A DNA stretch of 64,000 nucleotides from Pseudomonas turukhanskensis (GTDB taxonomy: Bacteria > Pseudomonadota > Gammaproteobacteria > Pseudomonadales > Pseudomonadaceae), in contig NZ_BSFN01000007.1 of NCBI RefSeq assembly GCF_027922365.1, forward strand, positions 1-64,000. The letters are read 5' to 3'. The position numbers and the translations under genes were made by a program. The notes beneath the pieces are model-generated. The model searched no databases. It was given only the letters and a program-made list of their open reading frames with translations, and was not told the DNA's origin. Shown in pieces: positions 54,058-64,000 of the stretch (position 1 is the stretch's first letter; each line of letters starts with the position of its first letter).

Positions 54058-55527
54058 TTAGTGAATCAGGGCCATGGTCGAGTGCTGCACCAGTTCTAGC
54101 AACGGCTGCGGGTACACGCCGAGGAAGAACGCCAGCAGCGCAACCGCCACCAGCATCAGGCCGCCCGTGCGTTGGCCCCAGTTAAACGGTGCATCGTGGC
54201 GATGCAGGTTCGGCTCCACCAGGAACAGGGTGACCATCACGCGCAGGTAGTAGAACACGCCAATCGCGCTGCCCAGCACCATGGCTGCCAGCAGCCACCA
54301 TTGATGGGATTGCACACCGACCATGATCACGTAGAACTTGCCGATAAAGCCGGACGTCAGCGGAATACCGGCCAGCGACAGCATCATTACGGTAAGTACC
54401 GCGGTCAGGTACGGACGGCGCCAGAACAGGCCGCGGTATTCGTACAGGGCGTCGGCGTCGCGACCGCTGTAAGGCGTCGACATCAGGGTGATCACCCCGA
54501 AGGCGCCGAGGCTGGTCAGCACGTAAGTGGCCAGGTACACGCCCACCGCTTCCACGGCCAGGCCATGGCCGGCGATCACGGCAATCAGCAGGTAACCGAA
54601 GTGAGCGATGGAGGAGTAACCCAGCAGACGCTTGAGGTTGTTTTGCAGCAGTGCCAGCAGGTTACCGACCAGAATCGAAGCGACAGCGATCACCGACAGC
54701 ACGGTGGTCAGCAGGCCTTCGTTGGCAGCCGGGGAGAGCAGGAACAGGCGCACCATCACCACGAACACGGCCACTTTACTGGCGGTGGCCAGGAAGGCAG
54801 CGACCGGCGCCGGAGCACCTTCGTAGACGTCTGGCGTCCACAGGTGGAACGGTACCAGCGACAGTTTGAACGCCAGGCCCACCAGCATCATGCCCAAGCC
54901 CAGTTGCGCCATGGCGCTCTGTGCACCGGTGGCTGCCAGCTTGGCGCCGATGCCGGCGAAGCTCAGCGTGCCAGCGTCTGCGTAGAGCAGGGCCATACCG
55001 AACAGCAGGAAGGCCGAACCGGCGGCCGACAGCACCATGTATTTGATGCCGGCTTCCAGCGAGCGCTTGTTGAAGAAGGCGTATGCCACCATGCCGTACA
55101 CCGGCACCGACAGCAGCTCCAGGCCGATGAACAGGCCCGCCAGGTGCTGTGCGCAGACCAGCACAATGCCGCCGGCAGCCGCCAGCAGAATCAGCAGGTA
55201 CAGCTCGTCGCGGTTGCCTGGGAAGCCGACCTTGTCGTCGCCCATATAGGCATGCACCAGCGTTACGCAGGCCAGGGTCGCGACCAGAATCAGGCCGATA
55301 TAGAAGTTGGCGAAGTTATCGACCAGCAGCAGGCTGGTGACGGCCAGCGGGGTGGCTTTGACAGCCGGGATCAGCGACAGCAGAGCCAGGTTCAGACCCA
55401 GGCCCGAGAGCACGAAGGTCTGGCTGTGGTTGCGGCGCCAGGCGATTGCCAGCATTACGACCACGATGGTGGCGCAAACCACCAGCAGCGGCAGCAGGGC
55501 GAGCAGGTGTTGAGTCGTGAATTCCAT
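54058..55527 (-). CDS. NADH-quinone oxidoreductase subunit NuoN
   Basis: The 489-residue antiporter-like membrane subunit of complex I has about fourteen hydrophobic helices. It includes GLELLSVPVYGMVA with the glutamate conserved in proton-pumping subunits, KYMVLSAAGSAFLLFG and KLSLVPFHLWTPDVYEGAP. The start at 55527 lies one base after the nuoM stop, so the two are tightly coupled. It is the last gene of the operon. The frame reaching 55587 lies inside nuoM and is not used. Confidence 0.97.
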   Translation of the reverse strand: MEFTTQHLLALLPLLVVCATIVVVMLAIAWRRNHSQTFVLSGLGLNLALLSLIPAVKATPLAVTSLLLVDNFANFYIGLILVATLACVTLVHAYMGDDKVGFPGNRDELYLLILLAAAGGIVLVCAQHLAGLFIGLELLSVPVYGMVAYAFFNKRSLEAGIKYMVLSAAGSAFLLFGMALLYADAGTLSFAGIGAKLAATGAQSAMAQLGLGMMLVGLAFKLSLVPFHLWTPDVYEGAPAPVAAFLATASKVAVFVVMVRLFLLSPAANEGLLTTVLSVIAVASILVGNLLALLQNNLKRLLGYSSIAHFGYLLIAVIAGHGLAVEAVGVYLATYVLTSLGAFGVITLMSTPYSGRDADALYEYRGLFWRRPYLTAVLTVMMLSLAGIPLTSGFIGKFYVIMVGVQSHQWWLLAAMVLGSAIGVFYYLRVMVTLFLVEPNLHRHDAPFNWGQRTGGLMLVAVALLAFFLGVYPQPLLELVQHSTMALIH

Positions 55528-55528
55528 A

Positions 55529-57061
55529 TTACAGACTGCCCGATGCGAGTTGAGGGAGAGCGGCACCGAGCCACTGTTGAACGCCATGCATGGTGGCTGC
55601 GGAGGTGTCGAGGATCGGCTGCGGGTACACCCCGAGCAAAATCAGCAACACCGCCAGGCCCAGCACCATGAACATCTCACGGGCATTCATGCCTCGCAGC
55701 GCATCGTCGGATTTGGTCGGGCCGAAGTAGGCACGGTGAATCATGATCAGCGAGTACACCGAACCGAACACCAGGCCGGTGGCCGCGACAATCGTGAACC
55801 ATGGGAAGGCTTTGAAGGCGCCGATCAGAATCAGGAATTCGCCAACAAAGTTACCGGTGCCCGGCAAGCCCAGTGCGGCTGCCGCAAAGAACAGGCTGAT
55901 GGCTGGCAGGTACGGCAAGCGACCCCAGATACCGCCCATTTCACGCATGTCACGGGTGTGCAGGCGCTCATAGAGCTGGCCGCTGAGGATAAACAGTGCC
56001 GATGCCGACAGACCGTGGGCAATCATCTGCACCACTGCGCCTTGCAGAGCGATCTGGCTGCCGGAGTAGATGGCGATCAGCACGAAACCCATGTGCGACA
56101 CGCTGGAGTAGGCAATCAGGCGCTTGATGTCGGTCTGGGCGAACGACAGCAGGGCACCGTAAATGATCGCGAACACGCCCAGGTACATAGCGATAGTGGC
56201 GAACTCGGCCGAAGCATGCGGGAACAGCGGCAACGCGAAACGCAGCAGACCGTAGGCCGCCGTTTTCAGCAGGATGCCGGCCAGGTCGACGGAACCGGCG
56301 GTAGGCGCCTGAGCGTGCGCATCCGGCAACCAGGAGTGAAACGGCACCACCGGAAACTTCACCGCGAAGGCAATGAAGAAGCCCAGCATCAGAATGTATT
56401 CGGTGCCTTCCGACATCTTGGTTTTCAGCAGGTCGGCGTAATTGAAAGTGATGACGCCGGTGCTGCTGTAGTTGACGAACACCAGGCCAAGAATCGCGAT
56501 CAACATGATCAGGCCGCTGGCCTGGGTGTAGATGAAGAACTTGGTGGCCGCGTTGATGCGGGTGTTGCCCTTGCTACCACTGTGACCCCAGAGCGCGATG
56601 AGGAAGTACATCGGCACCAGCATCATTTCCCAGAAGAAGAAGAACAGGAACAGGTCGATAGCCAGGAACACGCCCACCACGCCGCCAAGAATCCACAGCA
56701 GGTTGAGGTGGAAGAAGCCGACGCGGTTCTGGATTTCATTCCAGGAGCAGAGCACGGAAAGCACACCGAGCAGGCCAGTCAGCACGATCATCAAGACCGA
56801 CAGACCGTCCATGGCCAGGTGAATGGTGATGCCGAAGCGCTCGATCCATAGCACCTTGAATTCATGGGCCCAGACCGGGTCAGCACCCGGCACGGGGGCG
56901 CGGCTGAAGTCGCCGGTGGTCCACAGCCACAAGCTCAGGCCGAACAGCAGCACCATGCTGAGCAGGGCGATCCAGCGCGGCAGGGTGTTGCCGAACCGTT
57001 CGGCCTGCCAGCACAGCAGGCCGCCGATAAAGGGAATCAGGATTAGCCAAGGCAGAATCAT
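55529..57061 (-). CDS. NADH-quinone oxidoreductase subunit NuoM
   Basis: The 510-residue antiporter-like membrane subunit contains FFFFWEMMLVPMYFLIALWG, with the conserved glutamate, then VPFHSWLPDAHAQAPTAGSVDLAGILLKTAAYGLLRF and FAQTDIKRLIAYSSVSHMGFV. It pumps protons within the membrane arm of complex I. It begins 15 bp after nuoL and ends one base before nuoN. Confidence 0.98.
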   Translation of the reverse strand: MILPWLILIPFIGGLLCWQAERFGNTLPRWIALLSMVLLFGLSLWLWTTGDFSRAPVPGADPVWAHEFKVLWIERFGITIHLAMDGLSVLMIVLTGLLGVLSVLCSWNEIQNRVGFFHLNLLWILGGVVGVFLAIDLFLFFFFWEMMLVPMYFLIALWGHSGSKGNTRINAATKFFIYTQASGLIMLIAILGLVFVNYSSTGVITFNYADLLKTKMSEGTEYILMLGFFIAFAVKFPVVPFHSWLPDAHAQAPTAGSVDLAGILLKTAAYGLLRFALPLFPHASAEFATIAMYLGVFAIIYGALLSFAQTDIKRLIAYSSVSHMGFVLIAIYSGSQIALQGAVVQMIAHGLSASALFILSGQLYERLHTRDMREMGGIWGRLPYLPAISLFFAAAALGLPGTGNFVGEFLILIGAFKAFPWFTIVAATGLVFGSVYSLIMIHRAYFGPTKSDDALRGMNAREMFMVLGLAVLLILLGVYPQPILDTSAATMHGVQQWLGAALPQLASGSL

Positions 57062-57076
57062 GACGGGCTGTTTTCC

Positions 57077-58927
57077 TTAATTCAAAATCAGAAGAAGGGC
57101 GAGCAGCAGCACGGCACCGCCGGCCACCGAGGCCGAGTACCAGCGCAGGTTGCCGGTTTCGGTGCGGCTCATCAGGCTGTTGCCCAGGCGTACCAGACGC
57201 GGGATTAAACCGATGCTGCTATTGATGGGGTCGTTGCCCAGCAGGCGGGTAATCAGCAGGTACGGCTGCACGAAAATCTTGTCGTAGAGCCAGTCAAAAC
57301 CCCATGCCGCAAACCACCAGGCCGACAGCAACTTACCCGGGCCGCTGTTGGCGACGGCGCTAACAAAGCGGCGCTTGCCGAGGAACAGCACGGCAGCCAG
57401 GGCGATACCGGCAATGGCGATAAGGCCGGACGACAGCTCCAGACTGTGCTTGGCTTCGCCACCGGCGTGGCCGAAGCTTTCTGGCAATACGCCAGCCAGT
57501 GGCGGGCTGATAAGGGCGCCGATAAAGGTCGACAGCACGATCAGTACACCCAGCGGCAGCCAGTGGCTGATGCCGTGGCCAGCGTGGGCCTCGGTTTTCG
57601 CCTCGCCGTGGAAGGCGATAAAGATCAGGCGGAAGGTGTACAGCGAGGTCATGAACGCACCGACCAGGCCGGCATACAGCAAACCGGTGTGGCCACTGGC
57701 GAAGGCTTCCCAGAGGATCTCATCCTTGGAGTAGAAGCCGGCAGTCACGAACGGCAGGGCGGCCAGAGCGGCACCACCGACGATAAAGCTGGCATAGGCC
57801 AACGGCAGTTTCTTCCACAGGCCGCCCATCTTGAAGATGTTCTGCTCGTGGTGGCAGGCAACGATCACCGCACCGGAGGCAAGGAACAGCAGGGCCTTGA
57901 AGAAGGCGTGGGTCATCAGGTGAAAAATCGCCGCGTCCCAGGCACCAACGCCCAGGGCCAGGAACATGTAGCCGATCTGGCTCATGGTCGAGTAGGCGAG
58001 GATGCGCTTGATGTCGGTTTGTACCAGTGCGGCGAAACCTGCCAGCACCAGGGTCACAGCGCCGACGATACCGACCAGCTCGAGAATTTCCGGGGTCAGC
58101 AGGAACAGGCCGTGGGTACGGGCGATCAGGTAGACGCCAGCGGTCACCATGGTCGCCGCGTGAATCAGTGCGGAAACCGGGGTAGGACCGGCCATTGCAT
58201 CGGCGAGCCAGGTTTGCAGCGGCAGCTGGGCCGATTTACCGACGGCGCCACCCAGCAGCATCAGGGTCGCCCACCACAGCCAGGTATCACCAGCCACCAG
58301 TTTCTGTGGCGCCAATACCATCAGCTCCTGAATGTTCAGGGTGCCCAGGTGCTGGAACAGCAGGAACAGGCCGATGGCCATAAACACGTCGCCGATACGG
58401 GTGACGATAAAGGCCTTCAGTGCCGCGTTACCGTTGTTGCGGTTGCTGTAGTAGAAGCCGATCAACAGGTAGCTGCACAGGCCCACACCTTCCCAACCGA
58501 AGTAGAGGAACAGCAGGTTATCGCCGAGCACCAGGAACAACATGCTGGTGATAAACAGGTTGGTGTAGGAGAAGAAACGGGAGTAACCGTCTTCACCACG
58601 CATGTACCAGGAGGCGAACAGGTGGATGAGAAAGCCCACGCCAGTAACGACACCGAGCATGGTCAGCGACAGGCCGTCCAGGTACAGGGTGAAACTTGGC
58701 GCAAAGCCGTCTACCGACATCCACTGCCACAGCACTTGGGTGTACACGCCACCCTCCGGCGGGTTGACGTTGAATTGGTAGATCAGAAAGGCGGTGGTCA
58801 GGGCCGACAGGCCAACCGAACCCACGCCGATCAGCGCCGAGAGGTTTTCCGACCATTTGCCGCGGGAAAAGGACAGCAGCAACCAGCCGATCAGGGGGAA
58901 CGTAAACGTCAGAAATAGAAGGTTCAT
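57077..58927 (-). CDS. NADH-quinone oxidoreductase subunit NuoL
   Basis: The 616-residue distal membrane subunit of complex I has the typical [49 protein letters not shown] and [22 protein letters not shown] segments, and a C-terminal extension ending in a membrane helix (the lateral helix). It pumps protons. The start overlaps the nuoK stop (ATGA). Confidence 0.98.
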   Translation of the reverse strand: MNLLFLTFTFPLIGWLLLSFSRGKWSENLSALIGVGSVGLSALTTAFLIYQFNVNPPEGGVYTQVLWQWMSVDGFAPSFTLYLDGLSLTMLGVVTGVGFLIHLFASWYMRGEDGYSRFFSYTNLFITSMLFLVLGDNLLFLYFGWEGVGLCSYLLIGFYYSNRNNGNAALKAFIVTRIGDVFMAIGLFLLFQHLGTLNIQELMVLAPQKLVAGDTWLWWATLMLLGGAVGKSAQLPLQTWLADAMAGPTPVSALIHAATMVTAGVYLIARTHGLFLLTPEILELVGIVGAVTLVLAGFAALVQTDIKRILAYSTMSQIGYMFLALGVGAWDAAIFHLMTHAFFKALLFLASGAVIVACHHEQNIFKMGGLWKKLPLAYASFIVGGAALAALPFVTAGFYSKDEILWEAFASGHTGLLYAGLVGAFMTSLYTFRLIFIAFHGEAKTEAHAGHGISHWLPLGVLIVLSTFIGALISPPLAGVLPESFGHAGGEAKHSLELSSGLIAIAGIALAAVLFLGKRRFVSAVANSGPGKLLSAWWFAAWGFDWLYDKIFVQPYLLITRLLGNDPINSSIGLIPRLVRLGNSLMSRTETGNLRWYSASVAGGAVLLLALLLILN

Positions 58928-59235
58928 CCGCGCATCTCGCTGGCAGCGTCGATATCGAGGGTGTGGAAGCGGCGATACAGCTGCAGCAACACGGCCAGGC
59001 CGATACTGGCTTCGGCGGCAGCCAAGCTCAGTACCAGAATGAACATGACTTGCCCGTCAGGCTGGGCCCAACGACTTCCGGCGACGATGAATGCCAAGCC
59101 CGCAGCGTTCATCATGATTTCCAGGCTCATCAGCACGAAGAGGATGTTGCGGCGCACCATCAGGCCAACCAGGCCGAGGCAGAACAGCACACCCGCGACG
59201 GCTAGGCCGTGCTCCAGGGGGATCGAATTCATCAT
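58924..59235 (-). CDS. NADH-quinone oxidoreductase subunit NuoK
   Basis: The subunit has 103 residues, or 102 if the second ATG at 59232 is used, and three membrane helices: [68 protein letters not shown]. The two glutamates essential for proton transfer (SLEIMMN and AAAEASIG) are present. The first ATG overlaps the nuoJ stop and has AAGGA at the better distance. Confidence 0.97.
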   Translation of the reverse strand: MMNSIPLEHGLAVAGVLFCLGLVGLMVRRNILFVLMSLEIMMNAAGLAFIVAGSRWAQPDGQVMFILVLSLAAAEASIGLAVLLQLYRRFHTLDIDAASEMRG

Positions 59236-59738
59236 TGGATTTCCTTCGCCTCTTGACGGCCGAGGTGGAATGCAGCGACCACCGCTGCCAGCAGCAGCAT
59301 GGAGGCCAGTTCAACCACCAGTAGGTAAGGACCAAACAGACTGATACCGACGGCCTTTGGGCCAACCGTGGTCAAACCGACAGCACCAACGCTAGGGCTG
59401 CCAAACAGGACGTAGAGCAGCTCGGCCAGCAGCAGCAGGGCAAGAATGGCTGGGCCAACCCAGATGCCCGGCGTCAGCCAGGCACGTTCCTGGGTCGAAG
59501 CAGCCGGGCCGAGGTTGAGCATCATCACCACGAAGACGAACAGCACCATGATGGCGCCGGCGTAGACGATGATTTCCAGCGCACCGGCAAAGGGAGCACC
59601 GAGGCTGAAGAAGGTCATCGACACGGCCAACAACGAAATGATCAGGTAGAGCAGGGCGTGCACGGGGTTGGTGTTGGTGATCACTCGTAGAGTGGACACC
59701 ACCGCCACGCCGGACGCGAAGTAGAAAGCGAATTCCAT
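59232..59738 (-). CDS. NADH-quinone oxidoreductase subunit NuoJ
   Basis: The 168-residue membrane subunit has five helices, including [32 protein letters not shown], which carries the conserved pi-bulge region. The start at 59738 ([10 protein letters not shown]) matches the family; the frame running to 59870 enters the end of nuoI and is not used. Confidence 0.97.
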   Translation of the reverse strand: MEFAFYFASGVAVVSTLRVITNTNPVHALLYLIISLLAVSMTFFSLGAPFAGALEIIVYAGAIMVLFVFVVMMLNLGPAASTQERAWLTPGIWVGPAILALLLLAELLYVLFGSPSVGAVGLTTVGPKAVGISLFGPYLLVVELASMLLLAAVVAAFHLGRQEAKEIQ

Positions 59739-59799
59739 AGTCAGTTTCCCACGACGGATACAGGCAGCCAGCGGCCGGTCAGGATCAATTGAGTGCGCA

Positions 59800-60348
59800 T
59801 TACGGCAGCAGCCCCTTGACGTTGATCGGCTCGGCTTCGTTCTGTGCCGCGCCCTTTGGTTTCCCGGCAATGGCCATACCAGCCACGCGGTAGAAGTTGT
59901 AGTCCGGGTTTTTGCCAGGGCCGGAAATCAGCAAGTCTTCTTTCTCGTACACCAGGTCCTGACGCTTGAGCTCGGCCATTTCGAAATCCGGCGTCAGCTG
60001 GATAGCGGTAGTCGGGCACGCTTCCTCGCACAGACCACAGAAGATGCAGCGCGAGAAGTTGATGCGGAAGAACTCCGGATACCAACGACCGTCGTCGGTT
60101 TCGGCTTTCTGCAAGGCAATACAACCGACCGGGCAGGCTACGGCGCACAGGTTGCAGGCTACGCAGCGCTCTTCACCATCGGGGTCGCGGGTAAGCACGA
60201 TACGGCCACGGTAGCGCGGCGGCAGGTACACCGGCTCTTCCGGGTATTGCAGGGTGTCGCGGGGGCGGAAGGCATGGGAGAACACCATCACCAGGCTGCG
60301 AAGCTGGGTGAAGGTGCCATGCACGATGTCGAATACGTATTTGAGCAT
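59800..60348 (-). CDS. NADH-quinone oxidoreductase subunit NuoI
   Basis: The 182-residue 8-Fe ferredoxin-like subunit has two [4Fe-4S] motifs, [15 protein letters not shown] and [15 protein letters not shown] (clusters N6a and N6b), relaying electrons to N2. The start at 60348 (MLKYVF) is preferred because AGGAG lies seven bases upstream; the ATG two codons earlier sits too close to it. Confidence 0.98.
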   Translation of the reverse strand: MLKYVFDIVHGTFTQLRSLVMVFSHAFRPRDTLQYPEEPVYLPPRYRGRIVLTRDPDGEERCVACNLCAVACPVGCIALQKAETDDGRWYPEFFRINFSRCIFCGLCEEACPTTAIQLTPDFEMAELKRQDLVYEKEDLLISGPGKNPDYNFYRVAGMAIAGKPKGAAQNEAEPINVKGLLP

Positions 60349-60360
60349 GGTCATTCTCCT

Positions 60361-61368
60361 TTACTGAGCCACGCCGGCCGGGGTGTTGAGCAACACCACG
60401 GCAGCGGTCACCAGCAAATTGATCAGGGTCAGCGGCAGGCAGAACTTCCAGCTGAAATCCATCACCTGGTCATAGCGCGGGCGCGGAATAGAGGCGCGCA
60501 GCAGAATGAACAACATGATGAAGAAGCCGGTCTTGAGCGCGAACCATACGAATGACAACGACGGCAGGATATTGAACGGGCCATGCCAGCCGCCGAAGAA
60601 CAGGGTAACCAGCAGCGCCGAGATGAGCACGATACCGATGTATTCACCCACGAAGAACATGCCCCACTTCATGCCGGCGTATTCGATGTGATAACCGTCG
60701 GCCAGCTCTTGCTCGGCTTCCGGTTGGTCGAACGGGTGACGGTGAGTTACGGCCACGCCAGCGATAAAGAAGGTACAGAAGCCGAAGAACTGCGGAATGA
60801 TGAACCACAGGTTTTGCGCCTGGTATTCAACGATTTCACGCATGTTGAACGAGCCCGCCTGAATCACGATGCCCATCAGCGACAGGCCCATGAACACCTC
60901 GTACGACACGGTTTGTGCCGAGGCCCGCAAGCTGCCGAGGAGGGCGAACTTGTTGTTGCTCGACCAACCGGCGAACAACACCGCGTACACCGAAAGACCA
61001 GCCATGGCGAAGAAGAACAGCAGGCCAATGTTCAGGTCCGCCACGCCCCAGGTCGGGGTGATCGGGATAATCGCGAAGGCGATCAGCAGGCAGCTCATGG
61101 CGACAACCGGAGCCAGGGTGAAAATCACCTTGTCGGCGAACGGTGGCGTCCAGTCTTCCTTGAAGAACATCTTGATCATGTCAGCAGCGATCTGAAACGC
61201 ACCGAACGGGCCGACGCGGTTCGGACCATAGCGGTCTTGCCACAGTGCCAGCAGGCGACGTTCCACCCAGCTCAATAGCGCGCCGCAGACGACGACCGCG
61301 AGCAGAATGACGATGGCCTTGAGTACGGCGATGATCACGTCGATCACTTCAGGAGTGAACCAACTCAT
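60361..61368 (-). CDS. NADH-quinone oxidoreductase subunit NuoH
   Basis: The 335-residue membrane subunit forms the quinone-binding channel with the peripheral arm. It has eight or nine helices with [45 protein letters not shown] and [27 protein letters not shown] (conserved acidic loop). The start overlaps the nuoG stop (ATGA). Confidence 0.98.
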   Translation of the reverse strand: MSWFTPEVIDVIIAVLKAIVILLAVVVCGALLSWVERRLLALWQDRYGPNRVGPFGAFQIAADMIKMFFKEDWTPPFADKVIFTLAPVVAMSCLLIAFAIIPITPTWGVADLNIGLLFFFAMAGLSVYAVLFAGWSSNNKFALLGSLRASAQTVSYEVFMGLSLMGIVIQAGSFNMREIVEYQAQNLWFIIPQFFGFCTFFIAGVAVTHRHPFDQPEAEQELADGYHIEYAGMKWGMFFVGEYIGIVLISALLVTLFFGGWHGPFNILPSLSFVWFALKTGFFIMLFILLRASIPRPRYDQVMDFSWKFCLPLTLINLLVTAAVVLLNTPAGVAQ

Positions 61369-64000
61369 TGCGCGGCCTCCTGCAGCGAATCAGCTGTTTT
61401 GCCAGCAATCGCGGCGGGAATGCCCGCCAGACCTACCGGCAGGGCGACCAGACCGGCGCTGAGCTCTTCGCTTACACGCAGCGGCAGACGCAAGGTCTGC
61501 CCGGCCACGTTGAGGCTGACCAGCGCGCCGTCGTTCACGCCCAGGCGGGCGGCTTCGGAACTGGCGACAGCCACGTAGGCCTCTGGAATGCGCTGTTGTA
61601 CCGGCGCGGCGCGCGAGGAGTTCTCTTCGCTACCAAACAGGTGATGCACCGGCACAACCTGCCAGGTGCCTGGCGCCGGGTTGAACGCGCCCGGTGCAGT
61701 GGCGAACCAGCTCAGACCATCACCTTTGCTTTCGATCAGGCGGGTGCCCGGGTCACCGGCGCGCAGGTGGCCGCCGACTTCGTCCTGGAATTTGTTCCAG
61801 GCTTGCGGCGAGTTCCAGCCCGGCGACCAGGCGAATGGCACCTGCTGACGCGGCTCGGCGGAGCCCGAGTAACCTTCCATGGAGAAGGCGAAGGCGGTGT
61901 CTTGGTCTTGCGGAGTGCGCGGTTCGTGCACGCTGATATTGGCGCGCATCGAGGTGCGACCGCTGTAACGCAGCGGCTCACGGGCCATTTTCAGGCCTTT
62001 GATGCGGAACGCGGCGCTCGGTGCGGCTTCGACGATACCGGCCAGCAACGGCGTGCTGGCAGCGGTGGCGGCGGTGACGTGGTCGAGCTGGGTCCAGTCA
62101 ACGTCCTGGCCGAGCAGGGTGCTGCGTAGGGCGTGCAACCAGCGCCAGCCTTCGTGAACGAGGATGTTGGCGTCGTAGTAGGTGGGGTCGAACACCTGGA
62201 AGAAGCGCTGCGCGCGGCCTTCCTGGCTGACCAGGGTGCCATCGCCTTCGGCGAAGCTGGCAGCCGGCAGCACCAGATGGGCGCGGGCGGTGGTATCGGT
62301 TTGCTGGTGATCGGCCACGATCACCACTTTGGCAGCGGCAAGGGCAGCATCCACCAGGGCCTTGTCGGCACGGGTGTACAGATCGTTTTCCAGCACCACA
62401 ATGGCATCGGCCTTACCGTCGACTACCGCTTGCAGCGCGGCGTCAGCGCAGTTACCGCCGAGCATGGTCAGGCCGAGGCTGTTGGCTTCGCCGACGACCA
62501 GGCTCAGCGAACCATTTTTCTCGCGCAACTTGAGGGCCTTGGCGATGTTGGCGGCCGCTTCGATTAGGGCCTTGTTGCCCAGCGAGGTGCCGGCAATGAC
62601 CAGCGGACGCTTGGCCGCCAGCAGGCTGTTGGCGATGCGCTGAGCCAGTTCCAGAGCTTCGGCATCCAGGCCGGCAACGGCCGGGGCGCTGGCGTCGATG
62701 GCGTGGGCCACGGCAAAACCAATGCGCGCCAGGTCGTCGGGCGCGGCGTGCACGCACTCTTCGGCGACGTCATCGAGCTTGGTGGCGTCGAGGCTGGCGA
62801 TGTACAGCGGGTTCAGCGCGTGCTGGCCAATGTTCTGCACGGCCGCGTTGAGCCACGGCTGAATCTTCATGGCTTCGGCCATGTCTTCGGCCTTACCTTT
62901 TACGGTCTGGCGCAGGGCCAGGGCGATGCGGGCGGCGGTCTGGGTCAGGTCTTCGCCGAGGACGAATACGGCATCGTGCTCTTCGATTTCGCGCATGTTC
63001 GGAATGGGCAGCGGGCAATTTTGCAGCACGTCCAATACAAGGCGCAGGTTGTCCAACTCGTTAGCTGCGATGCCTGAGTAGAAATGCTCGGCACCCACCA
63101 GCTCGCGCAGGGCGTAGTTACTTTCCAGGCTGGCGCGTGGCGAACCGATACCGACGATAGTGCGGCCGCGCAATAGATCGGCGGCAGTGTCGAGGGCCGA
63201 ATCGACGCTCAGTTTCTGGTTGCCAGCCGTCAGCAGGGGCTGACGTGGGCGATCGGTCCGGTTGACGTAGCCATAACCAAAACGACCACGGTCGCAGAGG
63301 AAATACTGGTTAACGGAGCCGTTGTAACGGTTTTCGATGCGGCGGATTTCGCCGTAACGCTCACCGGGGCTGATGTTGCAGCCGCTCGAGCAGCCATGGC
63401 AAATGCTCGGCGAGAACTGCATGTCCCACTTGCGGTTGTAGCGCTCGGAGTGGGTTTTGTCGGTGAACACACCGGTCGGGCAGACTTCGGTGAGGTTGCC
63501 GGAGAACTCGCTTTCCAGCACGCCGTCTTCAACGCGACCGAAGTACACGTTGTCGTGAGCGCCAAATACGCCCAGGTCGGTGCCGCCAGCGTAGTCTTTA
63601 TAGAAGCGCACGCAGCGGTAGCAGGCGATGCAGCGGTTCATCTCGTGGGCGATGAAGGGGCCGAGTTCCTGGTTCTGGTGGGTGCGTTTGGTGAATCGAT
63701 AACGGCGCTCGTTGTGGCCGGTCATTACCGTCATGTCTTGCAGGTGGCAATGGCCGCCTTCCTCGCACACCGGGCAGTCGTGCGGGTGGTTGGTCATCAG
63801 CCATTCGACGACGCTGGCGCGGAACGCCTTGGACTCTTCGTCGTCGATGGAAATCCAGGTGTTGTCGGTGGCGGGGGTCATGCAGGACATGACGATACGA
63901 CCGCGGGTGTCGTTTTCGTCGGTGTACTGTTTCACCGCGCACTGGCGGCAGGCGCCGACGCTACCGAGCGCCGGGTGCCAGCAGAAGTACGGAATGTCGA
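61365..64000 (-). CDS. NADH-quinone oxidoreductase subunit NuoG (5' end outside window)
   Basis: The gene is open to the window edge; 878 codons are visible and the true start lies beyond 64000. The N-terminal [2Fe-2S] segment continues to the edge ([17 protein letters not shown]). It is followed by [16 protein letters not shown] (N5 ligands with the histidine), [16 protein letters not shown] and [11 protein letters not shown] molybdopterin-oxidoreductase-like domain without the cofactor then follows ([16 protein letters not shown], cluster N7 type). It channels electrons from NuoEF to NuoI. Confidence 0.97.
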   Translation of the reverse strand, partial: DIPYFCWHPALGSVGACRQCAVKQYTDENDTRGRIVMSCMTPATDNTWISIDDEESKAFRASVVEWLMTNHPHDCPVCEEGGHCHLQDMTVMTGHNERRYRFTKRTHQNQELGPFIAHEMNRCIACYRCVRFYKDYAGGTDLGVFGAHDNVYFGRVEDGVLESEFSGNLTEVCPTGVFTDKTHSERYNRKWDMQFSPSICHGCSSGCNISPGERYGEIRRIENRYNGSVNQYFLCDRGRFGYGYVNRTDRPRQPLLTAGNQKLSVDSALDTAADLLRGRTIVGIGSPRASLESNYALRELVGAEHFYSGIAANELDNLRLVLDVLQNCPLPIPNMREIEEHDAVFVLGEDLTQTAARIALALRQTVKGKAEDMAEAMKIQPWLNAAVQNIGQHALNPLYIASLDATKLDDVAEECVHAAPDDLARIGFAVAHAIDASAPAVAGLDAEALELAQRIANSLLAAKRPLVIAGTSLGNKALIEAAANIAKALKLREKNGSLSLVVGEANSLGLTMLGGNCADAALQAVVDGKADAIVVLENDLYTRADKALVDAALAAAKVVIVADHQQTDTTARAHLVLPAASFAEGDGTLVSQEGRAQRFFQVFDPTYYDANILVHEGWRWLHALRSTLLGQDVDWTQLDHVTAATAASTPLLAGIVEAAPSAAFRIKGLKMAREPLRYSGRTSMRANISVHEPRTPQDQDTAFAFSMEGYSGSAEPRQQVPFAWSPGWNSPQAWNKFQDEVGGHLRAGDPGTRLIESKGDGLSWFATAPGAFNPAPGTWQVVPVHHLFGSEENSSRAAPVQQRIPEAYVAVASSEAARLGVNDGALVSLNVAGQTLRLPLRVSEELSAGLVALPVGLAGIPAAIAGKTADSLQEAAQ

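Noticed and set aside
54172..58918. Long plus-strand frames opposite nuoN, nuoM and nuoL
   Set aside because: Gln/His/Gly-rich shadows of confirmed complex I genes.

Overview
The window looks like a Pseudomonas chromosome of the P. putida / P. fluorescens type. Supporting signs are high GC, GAGCAAGCTCGC-type REP pairs in several intergenic gaps, the nuo operon in Pseudomonas order, the cysI-DUF934 pair, the metH ... cti ... nfuA order, and the polyamine genes puuB-puuR-puuA-spuC. All functional calls come from reading sequence motifs and family knowledge; no database search was run.

Layout. 1-322 is repeat-rich non-coding DNA. 323-1446 holds a divergent hotdog thioesterase / TetR pair. 1538-3677 (-) is the sulfite reductase gene cysI with a DUF934 partner. 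4034-6069 has a small membrane protein, a periplasmic sugar-binding-like protein, a DUF2970 protein and a DUF1883 protein. 6163-9873 (-) is metH. 10164-33142 (+) is a 23-kb run of twelve co-directional genes and is the accessory part of the window. 33222-37463 has cti, an acyltransferase and nfuA. 37577-45751 (all -) has an MFS transporter, a DUF1272 protein, a GlxA-type regulator, a YetF-like protein overlapping topoisomerase IB, a small unknown gene, a catalase-like protein and a di-heme cytochrome. 45992-46186 is a stand-alone Fis-type HTH. 46320-49105 (-) is copZ-copA-copB behind a CueR-type promoter. 49271-53939 (+) is the gamma-glutamylated polyamine pathway. 54058-64000 (-) is nuoN back to the 5'-truncated nuoG.

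The accessory cluster. Its distal half has the order of the uncharacterised E. coli yeh locus: DUF4132 (YehI/MolR-like), MoxR AAA+ ATPase (YehL), DUF5682 (YehM), VWA/MIDAS protein (YehP) and SWIM zinc-finger protein (YehQ). Here DUF4132 is present three times in tandem, and from the third copy onward every gene overlaps the next by 4-8 bp. Upstream are four further genes: two unrecognised proteins, an HTH protein with what looks like a degenerate P-loop domain, and a membrane ATPase. The ATPase carries a type-IV-pilin-like segment between two membrane helices, followed by an intact Walker A/B domain in the cytoplasm. The cluster lies between metH and cti, which are neighbours in P. putida, so it is probably an insertion at a conserved locus. 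The architecture (NTPases, regulator, MIDAS and zinc-finger adaptors, large repeated HEAT-like proteins) suggests a stress-sensing or conflict/defence complex, but nothing in the sequence proves a function.

The remaining genes are mostly housekeeping: sulfur and methionine metabolism, membrane lipid isomerisation, Fe-S carrier, copper detoxification, polyamine catabolism and complex I.
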